Of a stretch of 64,000 bases of DNA, positions 36,916 through 49,673 are shown one piece after another. Under the pieces are notes generated by a model. It was not told where the DNA came from. It was given only the letters and a program-made list of their open reading frames with translations, and made no database searches. The position numbers were made by a program, and so were the translations under genes. Position 1 is the stretch's first letter, and every line of letters starts with the position of its first letter. Source of the stretch: Halomonas litopenaei (lineage in GTDB: Bacteria > Pseudomonadota > Gammaproteobacteria > Pseudomonadales > Halomonadaceae); contig NZ_PXNS01000005.1 in the NCBI RefSeq assembly GCF_003045775.1, positions 62,001 through 126,000 of the forward strand, read 5' to 3'.

Positions 36916-37079
36916 GCAAGGCGCGATTGAACAAGGCATGAGCTAGATAGGCGCGACGTGACTCGCCGTGGCTGAACAGGCTGGGCCGAACACGCTGGGC
37001 CGAAAAAGGCGCAGGGGCTTGCCTCGGGCGATGGAAGTGTCACATCGTGCCTGGGCAAGCCCGCGCCAAGGAAGACACC

Positions 37080-37415
37080 ATGACCGAGGTTCCCTGGACC
37101 CTGATCTTTGCCCACGGCAACGCCCTGCTGGTGGGCCACGTGCGCAACCTGCTCGACGCCGCCGGGATCCCCTGCGAACTGCGCAACATGACCCTCGGCG
37201 GTGGCGCCGGGGAGCTGCCGCCGCTGGAGTGCGAGCCCCAGGTGTGGGTCGCCGAGCACAACCGTGAGCGAGCCGAAGCGCTGGTGAAACAGGCGCTCGA
37301 GGAGCCAGCGCCGGACAGCGCCTGGCGCTGCCGGGCCTGCGGCGAGGAGCTCGAAGGGGCCTTCGATACCTGCTGGAACTGCGGTGGCCGCAAGGAGGAC
37401 GATCATGACCGCTGA
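37080..37415 (+). CDS. DUF2007 domain protein with C-terminal zinc ribbon
   Basis: 111 residues from the ATG behind AAGGAAG. Residues 1-70 match DUF2007 (putative signal-transducing, PII-like fold) with LIFAHGNALLVGHVRNLLDAAG. The last 30 residues hold a zinc ribbon, CRACGEEL...CWNCGG. The function is unknown; the ribbon suggests a nucleic-acid or protein contact. Its last 11 bases overlap the thioesterase gene, indicating translational coupling. Confidence 0.8.
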   Translation: MTEVPWTLIFAHGNALLVGHVRNLLDAAGIPCELRNMTLGGGAGELPPLECEPQVWVAEHNRERAEALVKQALEEPAPDSAWRCRACGEELEGAFDTCWNCGGRKEDDHDR

Positions 37416-37863
37416 ACACGGTGCCTTCGACTGGGATCTGCCCCGGCCCTTCGTGATCGACATCCTGGTGGCGCCCGAGGCCATCGACCACTATGGCCAC
37501 GTCAACAACGCCCAGTACCTGCGCTGGGTGGAACAGGCCAGCTGGGAGCACTCCGGCCAGCTGGGTCTGACCCTGGAACACTACCGGGCGCTGGATCGCG
37601 CCATGGCGGTGCACCGTCACGAACTCGACTATCTGGCGCCGGGTTTCGAGGGCGAACGCCTGGCCATGGCCACCTGGATCGTCGCCTGCGATTCGCGCCT
37701 GACCCTGACCCGCCGCTTTCAACTGATACGCCCGCAGGATGGTGTCACCCTGCTGCGTGCACGTACCCGCTACGCCTGCATCGCTCTCTCAAGCGGCCGT
37801 CCCCGCCGTCTTCCTCCCGAATTCGTCAGCGCCTACGGCGGCGCCCTGGTCGCGGAAAGCTGA
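37405..37863 (+). CDS. Hotdog-fold acyl-CoA thioesterase
   Basis: 152 residues from the ATG at 37405, which is inside the end of the DUF2007 gene and is preceded by GGAGG. The motif DHYGHVNNAQYLRWVEQASW is the 4-hydroxybenzoyl-CoA thioesterase/YbgC type signature with the catalytic Asp. It should hydrolyse acyl-CoA thioesters in the cytosol; chain-length preference is not readable. The C-terminus is slightly longer than YbgC. Confidence 0.85.
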   Translation: MTAEHGAFDWDLPRPFVIDILVAPEAIDHYGHVNNAQYLRWVEQASWEHSGQLGLTLEHYRALDRAMAVHRHELDYLAPGFEGERLAMATWIVACDSRLTLTRRFQLIRPQDGVTLLRARTRYACIALSSGRPRRLPPEFVSAYGGALVAES

Positions 37864-38180
37864 CGATAACGTCCTGACGACAGGGACCTGACCACACCGA
37901 CCTGAGCGTACACAGCTGGCCTCCACCCCTTCCGGCAATTTTCTGACACCCTGGGTGTCGAGTTGGCGAATCTCAATACTGGCAGCTTTTTTGTCCTGAC
38001 CCTGGGTGTGATAGGTCGCACTTTGTTCCTGAATGCGTCTAAAGACTCCCTGGGTTCATGGAAGAACTGCAGCACTTTGGACCACGAGGTAGAGGCGGGA
38101 GGGCCAGCCTGGTGGACGTGGATGGCGACGTGGTCAACGACCGCCTCAGCGAGGTGACCCTGGGAGGCAGGATTTGCGGG
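37864..38180. other. Non-coding stretch with repeated CCCTGGGT motif
   Basis: The 417-base gap between the thioesterase and dksA-like genes holds CCCTGGGTG at 37949-37957 and 38000-38008 and CCCTGGGTT at 38048-38056, about 50 bases apart, with a fourth partial copy near 38157. The first is inside a perfect palindrome GACACCC-T-GGGTGTC (37945-37960). A minus-strand frame (37833-38219) crosses it but has no ribosome site and overlaps the thioesterase end. This looks like a dispersed intergenic repeat or remnant rather than a gene. Confidence 0.45.
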
Positions 38181-38184
38181 TGTA

Positions 38185-38212
38185 TTGTGCCACCTCAAAG
38201 AAATGTTATAAC
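38185..38212 (+). promoter_or_regulatory. Predicted promoter of the dksA-like gene
   Basis: TTGTGC (38185-38190), 16 bases, TATAAC (38207-38212), with TGT just before the -10 acting as an extended element. The -10 lies inside the Zur-like palindrome. Confidence 0.6.
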
Positions 38213-38221
38213 ATAACATTT
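38201..38221. promoter_or_regulatory. Zur box
   Basis: AAATGTTAT-AAC-ATAACATTT is a perfect 9-3-9 palindrome that matches the proteobacterial Zur operator (GAAATGTTATANTATAACATTTC type), including the G at 38200. It covers the predicted -10 of the dksA-like gene, a position suited to repression when zinc is plentiful. Confidence 0.8.
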
Positions 38222-38280
38222 ATGCGAGTGTGATGGTCTCAGACGCCTTGTGCAATCGGCGTGGCGGGAGGAGCGGTGAG

Positions 38281-38703
38281 ATGCCAACGATGGATGACGC
38301 AGCGCATCTTCTCGAGATGCCGGACGACGACTACATGAACGGTGAGCAACTGGCGTTCTTTCGACGCCGGTTGCTGCAGGAACGGGCGCTGGTCGAAGAG
38401 CGGTTGCAGGAGGTTCGCCTGCGCATGTCGGCCCGCGAAAGGTCGAGTGACGACCTGGATCAGGCAGCCCAGGAGGAAGAGCTTCAGCTGCAGCTTCGCC
38501 AGGCCGACAGAGAAACCCGCTTGCTGGGCAATATTGCCAGCGCCTTGAAGCGCGTCGAGACGGGTGAGTACGGCTACTGCGAGGAGACCGGCGTTCCCAT
38601 CGGCCTGCCACGGCTGTTGCACCGGCCCACGGCGCGTCTGTGTCTCGAAGCCAAGCAGCGCCAGGAACAGAGAGAACATCACTTCGCCAGGACGCGGAAG
38701 TAG
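38281..38703 (+). CDS. DksA2-like transcription factor lacking two zinc ligands
   Basis: 140 residues from the ATG seven bases after GGGAGGAG. DksA binds the RNA polymerase secondary channel and, with ppGpp, adjusts stable-RNA and amino-acid promoters. The coiled-coil tip D-x-x-D-x-A is kept (Asp57, Asp60, Ala62). The C-terminal globular domain has Cys100 and Cys121, but the other two zinc positions are Thr103 (CEETG) and Ala124 (CLEAK). This is the pattern of the zinc-independent paralogue DksA2 of Pseudomonas, which replaces DksA under zinc starvation. The Zur box over its promoter supports that role strongly. A gamma-carbonic anhydrase gene follows. Confidence 0.88.
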   Translation: MPTMDDAAHLLEMPDDDYMNGEQLAFFRRRLLQERALVEERLQEVRLRMSARERSSDDLDQAAQEEELQLQLRQADRETRLLGNIASALKRVETGEYGYCEETGVPIGLPRLLHRPTARLCLEAKQRQEQREHHFARTRK

Positions 38704-38913
38704 CGGCGCCTGTAGGCATCCACCTCTTGTGACCGTGATGACCGCCCCAGGATGCTGAGTCCGGACGAGTGCCTGCGCGGTGGGCTTGTCCACGGATGAT
38801 CCAACCGACTCAGCGAAGGCGGTGGCGTATGTCGTATCGAGATTCGCCCATGCCGACCACGCCGGGCGACGATCACTATCTGATTTGCAGGAATCTCAAT
38901 CAAGGAAGCATGA

Positions 38914-39474
38914 ATGATTCGCAAGAATCCCTACGGCGATTTGCCGGTTGTCCACCCCAGCGCCTTTGTCGATCCCACGGCCATTCTCTGTGGGCGGGTG
39001 ATCGTCGAGGAGAATGTCTTCATCGGCCCCTACGCGGTCATTCGCGCCGATGAGGTCGATGCCGATGGCAAGATGGAGCCGATGATCATCGGCGCCCACT
39101 CCAATATCCAGGACGGTGTCGTCATCCACTCCAAGTCCGGCGCGGCGGTAACCATCGGTCAGCGTACGTCGATTGCGCATCGGGCCATCGTGCACGGTCC
39201 CTGCGTGGTAGGAGAGAGCGCCTTTATCGGTTTCAACAGCGTGCTGTTCAACTGCACCATCGGCAAGGGCGCGGTGGTGCGCCATAACGCCGTGGTGGAT
39301 GGTTGCGACCTTCCCGACGACTTCTATGTGCCGTCCACCGAGCGGATTGGCCCCGGGACCGATCTGGACACCCTGTCCCGCGTAACGGTTCAGGACTCTG
39401 CCTTTTCCGAAGACGTGGCCCGCACCAACAATAGCCTGGTGGAAGGCTATAGGCGGATCCAGAACTCTTTCTAG
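38914..39474 (+). CDS. Gamma-type carbonic anhydrase (hexapeptide-repeat family)
   Basis: 186 residues behind AAGGAA. The left-handed beta-helix repeats run from about residue 15 to 135, and the three metal-ligand histidines are in place: His72 (VVIHSK), His89 and His94 (IAHRAIVHG), the last two five apart as in Cam. It hydrates CO2 to bicarbonate. Gamma enzymes can use Fe or Co instead of Zn, which would make sense under zinc limitation. The gene lies 210 bases behind the dksA2-like gene with no terminator between. In P. aeruginosa a gamma-carbonic anhydrase gene lies in the Zur-controlled dksA2 cluster, the same association. Confidence 0.85.
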   Translation: MIRKNPYGDLPVVHPSAFVDPTAILCGRVIVEENVFIGPYAVIRADEVDADGKMEPMIIGAHSNIQDGVVIHSKSGAAVTIGQRTSIAHRAIVHGPCVVGESAFIGFNSVLFNCTIGKGAVVRHNAVVDGCDLPDDFYVPSTERIGPGTDLDTLSRVTVQDSAFSEDVARTNNSLVEGYRRIQNSF

Positions 39475-39843
39475 CCCGGCGCTCTGGTTCGAGGATAGGC
39501 GGATGGCCTCTGGGCGGCGAGACGCAGCACCAGGCGGCCGGGGGTGCTGGCTCACCCGCTGCGGGGCCAAGGTGGGGGGACGTCACCACGATCAGCGGCG
39601 CTGGTTCCCCCGATGACGCTCTTCACCTTTGAGGTCTTGTTCCTCGGCGTGTTGCCCGCAAGGCGTCACGCCCTGGTGTGTCTTGCTGTTTTTAGGGGCC
39701 TGGGAAGAAAGTTCAAAGGTCTTTGAGGGTGAAGTTTTCTGATCTTTCCGTTTTTTCGCCGGGGGTTTATTGGCAAAAAATTCCTGTGCTTCACTGTGGG
39801 TGACGATAAAAAATCTGTTGTACGAATCGATGGGAGAGTCGCC
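39475..39843. other. Intergenic region before ald with an AT-rich segment
   Basis: The 369-base gap is GC-rich at first, then unusually AT-rich from about 39680 to 39830 (runs of T at 39751-39756 and of A at 39775-39780 and 39808-39812). This is probably the ald promoter and regulator-binding area, but I could not fit a good -35/-10 pair. Short frames on both strands here lack ribosome sites. Confidence 0.4.
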
Positions 39844-40959
39844 ATGCAGATCGCCGTCCCCAAGGAAATCAAGAACCATGAGTACCGCGTCGCCCTGACC
39901 CCCAGTGGTGCGCGGGAGCTGACCGAGCGTGGCCACGCGGTGGTTGTGCAGGCCGGTGCGGGTGAGGGCGCCGGTTTTGCCGACGAGGCCTATCAAGCTG
40001 CCGGTGCCACCATCGAGGCCGACGTGGACGCGCTGTTCGATGGCGCCGAGTTGATCCTCAAGGTCAAGGAGCCCCAGCCCGAAGAGGTGGCCCGGCTGCG
40101 CCCCCAGCACACCCTGTTCACCTACCTGCATCTGGCCGCCGAAGAAACCCTGACCAAGGGGCTTCTGGACAGCGGCGCGACCTGCATCGCCTACGAGACC
40201 ATCACCGCGCCTCAGGGCGGACTACCCCTGTTGGCGCCGATGAGCACCGTGGCCGGACGCATGGCCGTGCAGGCCGGTGCCCACAGTCTCGAAAAGGCCC
40301 AGGGCGGTGCGGGTGTATTGCTGCCCGGGGTGCCTGGGGTGCCGCCTGCCAAGGTTACCGTGATCGGCGGTGGCGTGGTCGGCGAGAACGCCGCCCGCAT
40401 GGCGTTGGGGCTGGGCGCCGATGTCAGCGTGCTGGACAAGTCGATCCCGCGCCTCGAGACCCTGGATGATCGCTACCAGGGGCGCATGAAGACGGTGTTT
40501 TCCTGCGCCGACGCACTGGAAGAAGCGGTGCGCGAATCGGACCTGATCATCGGGGCGGTGCTGGTCCCGGGGGCGGCGGCGCCCAAGCTGATCAACCGCG
40601 CCATGCTGTCGGAAATGAAGCCGGGGGCGGTGCTGGTGGACGTGGCCATCGATCAGGGCGGTTGCTTCGAGACCTCCAGGCCCACCACCCATGCCGAGCC
40701 GACCTACGTGGTGGACGGCGTCGTGCACTATTGTGTCGCCAACATGCCGGGTGCGGTGGCGCGCACCTCGACCCAGGCCCTGACCAACGCCACCCAGCCG
40801 TTTGTGGTGGCGCTGGCCGACAAGGGCTGGCGTCGGGCGCTCGGTGAGGATCGTCACTTCGCCGCCGGTCTCAATGTCCATGACGGCCAGCTCACCTACG
40901 CAGCCGTAGGGGAGGCCTTCTCGCTGCCGGTGATCAGCGTGGAGAGTGTGCTCGGCTGA
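39844..40959 (+). CDS. ald: Alanine dehydrogenase
   Basis: 371 residues from the ATG behind GGGAGA. It interconverts alanine with pyruvate plus ammonia using NAD. Motifs: the N-terminal [16 protein letters not shown] with substrate-binding Arg and Lys (VKEPQPEE), the His in YLHLAAEE, the Rossmann loop [20 protein letters not shown] and [11 protein letters not shown]. The length is typical. It stands alone between the gamma-carbonic anhydrase and trpS genes. The long AT-rich upstream region suggests strong regulation, for instance by an Lrp-type protein, though none is adjacent. Confidence 0.96.
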   Translation: MQIAVPKEIKNHEYRVALTPSGARELTERGHAVVVQAGAGEGAGFADEAYQAAGATIEADVDALFDGAELILKVKEPQPEEVARLRPQHTLFTYLHLAAEETLTKGLLDSGATCIAYETITAPQGGLPLLAPMSTVAGRMAVQAGAHSLEKAQGGAGVLLPGVPGVPPAKVTVIGGGVVGENAARMALGLGADVSVLDKSIPRLETLDDRYQGRMKTVFSCADALEEAVRESDLIIGAVLVPGAAAPKLINRAMLSEMKPGAVLVDVAIDQGGCFETSRPTTHAEPTYVVDGVVHYCVANMPGAVARTSTQALTNATQPFVVALADKGWRRALGEDRHFAAGLNVHDGQLTYAAVGEAFSLPVISVESVLG

Positions 40960-41063
40960 TGTGATTGGCCAAGGGTCGGCCGGGGCGGCGCTGTCGCCCC
41001 GGTCGCCATCCACAGGCCTTGGCGTTACCATAGCGGGCATTTGCCGATACTAGAGTGCCGTCC

Positions 41064-42098
41064 ATGTCCGCAACGACCACCGCTTCCGACAAGACCCGGG
41101 TGCTGACCGGTATCACCACCACCGGTACCCCCCATCTGGGCAACTACGTCGGGGCCATCAAGCCGGCGATCGAGGCCAGCCTCGATCCCAACGTGCAGTC
41201 CTACTACTTCCTCGCCGATCTGCACGCGCTGATCAAGTGTCAGGACCCGCAGCGGGTCCAGCAGTCGCGCCTCGAGATCGCCGCGACCTGGATGGCGCTG
41301 GGGCTGGACACCGACAACGCCATCTTCTATCGCCAGTCCGATATCCCCGAGATTCCCGAGCTGACCTGGATGCTGTCCTGCGTCTGTGCCAAGGGCCTGA
41401 TGAACCGCGCCCACGCCTACAAGGCGGCGGTGGCGGAGAACGACGAAGCCGGCAACCAGGATCCGGACAAGGGTGTCACCATGGGTCTGTTCGGCTATCC
41501 GGTGCTGATGGCCGCCGACATCCTGATGTTCCAGGCCAACAAGGTGCCGGTGGGACGCGACCAGATCCAGCATATCGAGATGGCCCGAGACATGGCCGGG
41601 CGCTTCAATCATCTCTACAAGGGTGACTTCTTCACCCTGCCCGAGGCGGTGGTGGACGAGCGGGTCCAGGTATTGGGTGGCCTCGACGGTCGCAAGATGT
41701 CCAAGAGCTACAACAACACCATCCCGCTGTTCGTGCCGGAAAAGAAGCTGCTCAAGCTGGTGCGCAAGATCAAGACCAACTCGCTGGAGCCCGGCGAGCC
41801 CAAGGATCCCGACACCTGCACCCTGTTCCAGATCTATTCGGCCTTCGCCAGCGCCGAGGAAACCCAGGCCATGCGTGATGACTACGCCGCGGGCATCGGC
41901 TGGGGGGACGCCAAGAACCGGGTCTTCGAACACCTCAACGAACAGCTGCGCGCCCCGCGTGAGCGTTACCAGGCGCTGATGGAAGATCCGGGCCATATCG
42001 AGACGGTGCTGCTTCAAGGGGCCGAGCGTGCTCGTGCCGAGGCTGCTCCGCTGATGGATCGACTGCGTGTCGCCGCGGGGCTTGGTCGCTTCGTTTGA
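41064..42098 (+). CDS. trpS: Tryptophanyl-tRNA synthetase
   Basis: 344 residues from the ATG at 41064 (a GTG at 41055 is less likely). Class I synthetase: the HIGH-type motif is GTPHLGNYVG and the KMSKS motif is intact in RKMSKSYNN. It charges tRNA-Trp with tryptophan and ATP. The tryptophan pocket region YYFLADLHALIK is clear. The ribosome site is weak. A hairpin followed by T-rich sequence lies shortly downstream. Confidence 0.96.
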   Translation: MSATTTASDKTRVLTGITTTGTPHLGNYVGAIKPAIEASLDPNVQSYYFLADLHALIKCQDPQRVQQSRLEIAATWMALGLDTDNAIFYRQSDIPEIPELTWMLSCVCAKGLMNRAHAYKAAVAENDEAGNQDPDKGVTMGLFGYPVLMAADILMFQANKVPVGRDQIQHIEMARDMAGRFNHLYKGDFFTLPEAVVDERVQVLGGLDGRKMSKSYNNTIPLFVPEKKLLKLVRKIKTNSLEPGEPKDPDTCTLFQIYSAFASAEETQAMRDDYAAGIGWGDAKNRVFEHLNEQLRAPRERYQALMEDPGHIETVLLQGAERARAEAAPLMDRLRVAAGLGRFV

Positions 42099-42154
42099 GC
42101 CGTTTCCTACGCGTCTCATCGTCGAGTCGCTCTTGTCTGAGCTAAAGTGCGCAT

Positions 42155-42180
42155 GGGCCCTGCGTTGAGGGCCCGCTTTT
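42155..42180 (+). terminator. Terminator-like hairpin after trpS
   Basis: GGGCCC (42155-42160) and GGGCCC (42169-42174) can pair around an eight-base loop, followed by GCTTTT. A second GC-rich half-stem and CTTTC follow immediately. Confidence 0.5.
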
Positions 42181-42368
42181 GCGGGGCTTTCTCGACGGCG
42201 TGCTAGAGTGGGCACAAAGGAAGAATGGTATAACGCCTTGTCAGGCAGGCGCCGCCTGAGCCCGGTGCATCGCGCACGGGCGATGTCGTCAGTGTTTCCC
42301 CAAGGGTACCGAGAAGAGTGCCCGGACTCGCCAGAGTCCCTTGACCGAGTCACCAAACGAGACGAGAG

Positions 42369-44048
42369 ATGAGCACAGAACCCAAGCGTCCCCTCTATAT
42401 TCCCTACGCTGGACCCTCTCTGCTGGAGATGCCGCTGCTCAACAAGGGCAGCGCCTTCACCCAGAAGGAGCGCCTGCAGTTCAACCTGATCGGCCTCTTG
42501 CCGCAGAACGTCGAGACCATCGACGAACAGGTCGAGCGTGCCTATCACCAGTACCAGCAGTGCCAGAATGACCTGGACCGCCATATCTACCTGCGGGCGA
42601 TCCAGGACGACAACGAGACGCTGTTCTTCCGCCTCGTCTCCGAGCATCTCGAGGAGATGCTGCCGATCATCTACACCCCCACGGTCGGCAAGGCCTGTGA
42701 GGAGTTCTCCAATATCTATCGCAACCACCGGGGGCTGTTCATCTCCTACCCCGACCGCGAGTACATGGACGACATCCTGCGCAGCGCCACCAAGGACAAC
42801 GTCAAGGTGATCGTGGTCACCGACGGCGAGCGCATCCTCGGCCTCGGTGACCAGGGCATCGGCGGCATGGGCATCCCCATTGGCAAGCTGTCGCTGTACA
42901 CCGCCTGTGGCGGCATCAGCCCGGCCAATACTCTGCCGATAATGCTCGACGTCGGTACCAACAACCAGCAGTTGCTGGACGACCCGCGCTACATGGGCTG
43001 GCGCCACCCGCGTATCAGCCAGGAAGAATACGACGAGTTCATCGATGCCTTCATGCAGGCGGTGAAGCGGCGCTGGCCCAAGGTACTGCTGCAGTTCGAG
43101 GACTTTGCCCAGGCCAACGCCATGCCGCTGCTGGAGCGCTATCGCGACGAGCTATGCTGCTTCAATGATGACGTCCAGGGCACCGCTGCGGTCTGCGTCG
43201 GCACACTGATGGCGGCCTGCCAGGCACGTGGAGAGGGCATGGCCCGTCAGCGGGTAGTGTTCGTCGGCGCCGGCTCCGCCGGCTGCGGCATCGCCGAGAT
43301 GGTGGTGGTGGCGATGATGGCCGAAGGCCTGACCGAGTCCCAGGCCCGCGAGCGGGTCTACATGGTCGATCGCGAGGGCCTGGTGACGGACGACCAGACC
43401 TGGCTGCGTGACTTCCAGCGCCGCCTTGCCCACCCGGCCGGTATGGTCGAGGGCTGGGAAGGTCAGGACCTGCTCGAGGTGGTCAAGCAGGTTCAGCCGA
43501 CGGTGCTGCTCGGCGTCTGTGGCCAGAAGGGTATCTTCACCGAGGCGGTGGTCAAGGCGATGCACGCCAACTGCAAGATGCCGCTGATCATGCCGCTGTC
43601 CAACCCCACTTCTCGGGCCGAAGCGATCCCCTCCGACGTGCTCGAGTGGACCAACGGCGACGCCCTGGTGGCCACCGGCAGTCCCTTCGCCCCGGTCGAG
43701 ATCAATGGTCGTCGCATTCCCATCGCCCAGTGCAACAACGCCTACATCTTCCCGGGGATCGGCCTCGGGGTGGTGGCAAGCGGTGCACGCCGCGTCACCG
43801 ATGCGATGCTGATGGCGGCCTCACGGGCTCTGGCCCGGGAGGCACCGATCGTCAAGGAGGGCGAGGGTGCCATGCTGCCGGCGCTGTCGCGCATCCGCGA
43901 TATCTCCAAGTCGATCGCCTTCGACGTGGCGGCCCAGGCCCAGCACGAGGGCGTGGCGCTCAAGAGCGACGGTACCAAGCTGCGCCGCGACATCGAAAAG
44001 AGCTGCTGGATGCCCAACTATCGCGACTATCGTCGCCGCGCCTTCTAG
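42369..44048 (+). CDS. maeA: NAD-dependent malic enzyme
   Basis: 559 residues, the length of E. coli MaeA. It decarboxylates malate to pyruvate with NAD, linking the TCA cycle to pyruvate. Motifs: [15 protein letters not shown], the catalytic [16 protein letters not shown] region, the metal-binding FEDFAQANA and [12 protein letters not shown], and the NAD loop [24 protein letters not shown] extended -10-like sequence at 42229-42234 may be its promoter. A strong terminator follows. Confidence 0.96.
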   Translation: MSTEPKRPLYIPYAGPSLLEMPLLNKGSAFTQKERLQFNLIGLLPQNVETIDEQVERAYHQYQQCQNDLDRHIYLRAIQDDNETLFFRLVSEHLEEMLPIIYTPTVGKACEEFSNIYRNHRGLFISYPDREYMDDILRSATKDNVKVIVVTDGERILGLGDQGIGGMGIPIGKLSLYTACGGISPANTLPIMLDVGTNNQQLLDDPRYMGWRHPRISQEEYDEFIDAFMQAVKRRWPKVLLQFEDFAQANAMPLLERYRDELCCFNDDVQGTAAVCVGTLMAACQARGEGMARQRVVFVGAGSAGCGIAEMVVVAMMAEGLTESQARERVYMVDREGLVTDDQTWLRDFQRRLAHPAGMVEGWEGQDLLEVVKQVQPTVLLGVCGQKGIFTEAVVKAMHANCKMPLIMPLSNPTSRAEAIPSDVLEWTNGDALVATGSPFAPVEINGRRIPIAQCNNAYIFPGIGLGVVASGARRVTDAMLMAASRALAREAPIVKEGEGAMLPALSRIRDISKSIAFDVAAQAQHEGVALKSDGTKLRRDIEKSCWMPNYRDYRRRAF

Positions 44049-44074
44049 GCGTCTGCGCGCTCAAGCGATCACTG

Positions 44075-44100
44075 AACCCCGCCACAAGGCGGGGTTTTTA
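44075..44100 (+). terminator. Intrinsic terminator of maeA
   Basis: AACCCCGCC (44075-44083) pairs with GGCGGGGTT (44088-44096) around ACAA, followed by TTT. Confidence 0.9.
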
Positions 44101-44212
44101 TTTGCTGGCGTGAGGCGCAGTCGGGTAGCAACACAGGCGGGTAGCAATAGATGCGGTCGCTCAAGCGCTGCGCTGAAGGGTCTGTAGATGGAGTAGAAAA
44201 CAAGATTCGCAC

Positions 44213-44241
44213 AAAAAAAGACCTCGCCGGTGGGCGAGGTC
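44213..44241 (-). terminator. Intrinsic terminator of acnA
   Basis: On the minus strand GACCTCGCC and GGCGAGGTC form a perfect 9-bp stem with a four-base loop, followed by TTTTTTT. Confidence 0.92.
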
Positions 44242-44304
44242 TCGGTGTGACGGCCAGTGCGATGCGCCGGCCGTCTGTGTGGCGGGCCTGGGCCCGCCGG
44301 GTGA

Positions 44305-47049
<2,745 letters not shown>

Positions 47050-47269
47050 GCTGTCCTCCTGAGGCATTGAATCGAACGGTCCAGGTTCGCTGGGATCGGC
47101 GCGGGGCCAATATCGATCCCTTGGTGGTACTAGTAGTGGTACTTGGTCATCATAGTTGTGTTCTTCAACCGTTGACGTGTAAACGGATGCCGGATCACGC
47201 CTTGAAAGGCTGTCGGGTCACCCCCATGGTGAAGGTTCACGTCGATCGCGACCAGAGGGGAGGTGCATC

Positions 47270-47479
47270 GTGCACGAACAGACGCTGCCGAGCTGGCCGC
47301 TTGATTGCCCCTACTGCGATGCCCATATCGAGCTGGTGGTGGACACCTCCCAGGGCAGCCACGAGACCTGGGAAGACTGCCCCCAGTGCTGTGCGCCGAT
47401 CCACTACCGTATCGAGGTGGATGCGGTGACCGAGGATATCGTCTCGGTGGCCGCCGGCGATGATGACGAGGTCATGTGA
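47270..47479 (+). CDS. CPXCG-motif cysteine-rich protein
   Basis: 69 residues starting at a GTG six bases after GGAGG. Two cysteine pairs, Cys13-Cys16 (CPYC) and Cys37-Cys40 (CPQC, with an extra Cys41), form a probable zinc ribbon; the C-terminus is acidic. This small family is widespread in gammaproteobacteria without known function. It is divergent from acnA with 220 bases between. Confidence 0.8.
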   Translation: MHEQTLPSWPLDCPYCDAHIELVVDTSQGSHETWEDCPQCCAPIHYRIEVDAVTEDIVSVAAGDDDEVM

Positions 47480-47593
47480 CAGGGCTCATGTGATGGAAGT
47501 GTCATGCGCCGCTGTGGGCCGCGTAACGATCTCATTCGAGCCTGGCGGATGTCGATGACGGCGTCATTGCGACGTCATCGCCGTCGGGTGACA

Positions 47594-47630
47594 ATAGCCG
47601 GCGACTATCGGGTCGATGGCCCAGGTCGAT
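47594..47630. promoter_or_regulatory. OxyR binding site upstream of the peroxiredoxin gene
   Basis: ATAG-N7-CTAT-N7-ATGG-N7-CGAT fits the OxyR consensus (ATAG-N7-CTAT-N7-ATAG-N7-CTAT) at 14 of 16 defined bases with exact spacing. TTGGCC at 47630-47635, touching its downstream end, could be the -35, with TAGGGT (47654-47659) as a weak -10 at 18 bases, as expected for an activated promoter. Confidence 0.7.
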
Positions 47631-47721
47631 TGGCCCGGTGTGGTTCGCTGGCCTAGGGTGACATCCGGTATTTGCCCCTGATTCTTGAACCCTCACGTTT
47701 CACTACTCCAAGGAGACTTTC

Positions 47722-48324
47722 ATGAGCGTACTGGTAGGACGTCAAGCTCCCGATTTCGAAGCCGCCGCCGTCACCGGCAACGGCGAAATCGTCGAGAACT
47801 TCAAGCTGTCCGACAGCAACGGCAAGCTGCGCGTGCTGTTCTTCTGGCCGCTGGACTTCACCTTCGTGTGCCCGTCCGAGATCATCGCCCATGACAACCG
47901 TCTGGCGCAGTTCAAGGATCTGGGTGTCGAGGTGATCGGTGTCTCCATCGATTCCCAGTTCACCCACTACGCCTGGCGCAAGACCAGCCCGGACGCCGGT
48001 GGTATCGGTGAGGTCGGCTTCCCGATCGTGGCCGACGTCAAGCACGAGATCACCCAGGCGTACGGCATCGAGCATCCGGAAGCCGGTGTCGCCCTGCGCG
48101 CCTCCTTCCTGATCGACGAGGATGGCGTGGTGCAGCATCAGGTGGTCAACAACCTGCCGCTGGGCCGCAACGTCGATGAGATGGTGCGTATGGTCAAGGC
48201 CCTGCAGCACCACCAGAAGCACGGCGAAGTCTGCCCGGCTGGCTGGGACGAAGGCCAGGAAGGCATGAAGGATACCGCTGAAGGTGTCGCCAAGTACCTG
48301 GGTACTCACTCCAGCGAGCTGTAA
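47722..48324 (+). CDS. Typical 2-Cys peroxiredoxin (AhpC/Prx1 type)
   Basis: 200 residues behind AAGGAG. It reduces hydrogen peroxide and organic peroxides. Peroxidatic Cys50 lies in FTFVCPSE and resolving Cys171 in EVCPAGW; the C-terminal YLGTHSSEL tail resembles the YF-type arm region. The form is closer to Prx1 proteins that take electrons from thioredoxin than to AhpF-coupled AhpC, and no ahpF is present. trxB follows on the same strand 283 bases later. The near-consensus OxyR site upstream predicts peroxide induction. Confidence 0.93.
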   Translation: MSVLVGRQAPDFEAAAVTGNGEIVENFKLSDSNGKLRVLFFWPLDFTFVCPSEIIAHDNRLAQFKDLGVEVIGVSIDSQFTHYAWRKTSPDAGGIGEVGFPIVADVKHEITQAYGIEHPEAGVALRASFLIDEDGVVQHQVVNNLPLGRNVDEMVRMVKALQHHQKHGEVCPAGWDEGQEGMKDTAEGVAKYLGTHSSEL

Positions 48325-48383
48325 GACGCTGCCAGCGCTCACCGCCAGGTGAGCCGACTCGGGACAGCCCGAGCAGTGTCACG

Positions 48384-48406
48384 ACGGGGCGGCCTGGCCG
48401 CCCCGT
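48384..48406 (+). terminator. Hairpin after the peroxiredoxin gene
   Basis: ACGGGGCGGCC (48384-48394) and GGCCGCCCCGT (48396-48406) form a very stable stem, with only a weak T-rich tail (TGCGTATA). It probably separates the peroxiredoxin and trxB transcripts at least partly. Confidence 0.5.
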
Positions 48407-48592
48407 TGCGTATATCCTCGGCATGCTGGTGTGCTGGCCAGTCGCGACAGACCCTTGCGCGGCAGACAGCATCCTGTTGACCCGAGTTTCGGGTGGATTG
48501 GCTCATGACGACGCTGCGTCGCCGTCATCATCGAATCCATTTTCCTTTAGCGTCGCGGCCCCCCAGGGGAGCCCCCGGCTTAGTCAAGTTAG

Positions 48593-49561
<969 letters not shown>

Positions 49562-49625
49562 CGCTATCGTCAGGCGCGATATCACTGCCTCCGCCGGCAC
49601 TATCGATATCGATCTGATACAAAAA

Positions 49626-49660
49626 ACATCGCCAGGCATTTGCCTGGCGGTGTTCTTGTT
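49626..49660 (+). terminator. Terminator of trxB
   Basis: A stem of 11-12 bp (arms 49627-49638 and 49641-49652, one G-U pair) is followed by TTCTTGTT; the A-run at 49620-49626 makes it usable for the convergent slyX as well. Confidence 0.75.
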
Positions 49661-49673
49661 GATGGCATCCGCC

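Noticed and set aside
37833..38219. 128-codon minus-strand frame in the thioesterase-dksA2 gap
   Set aside because: No ribosome site, overlaps the thioesterase end and would start on the Zur palindrome. I treat the stretch as a possible repeat remnant instead.
39592..40131. Lys-rich minus-strand frame before ald
   Set aside because: It runs into ald on the other strand and has no start signal; its composition follows from the AT-rich promoter DNA.
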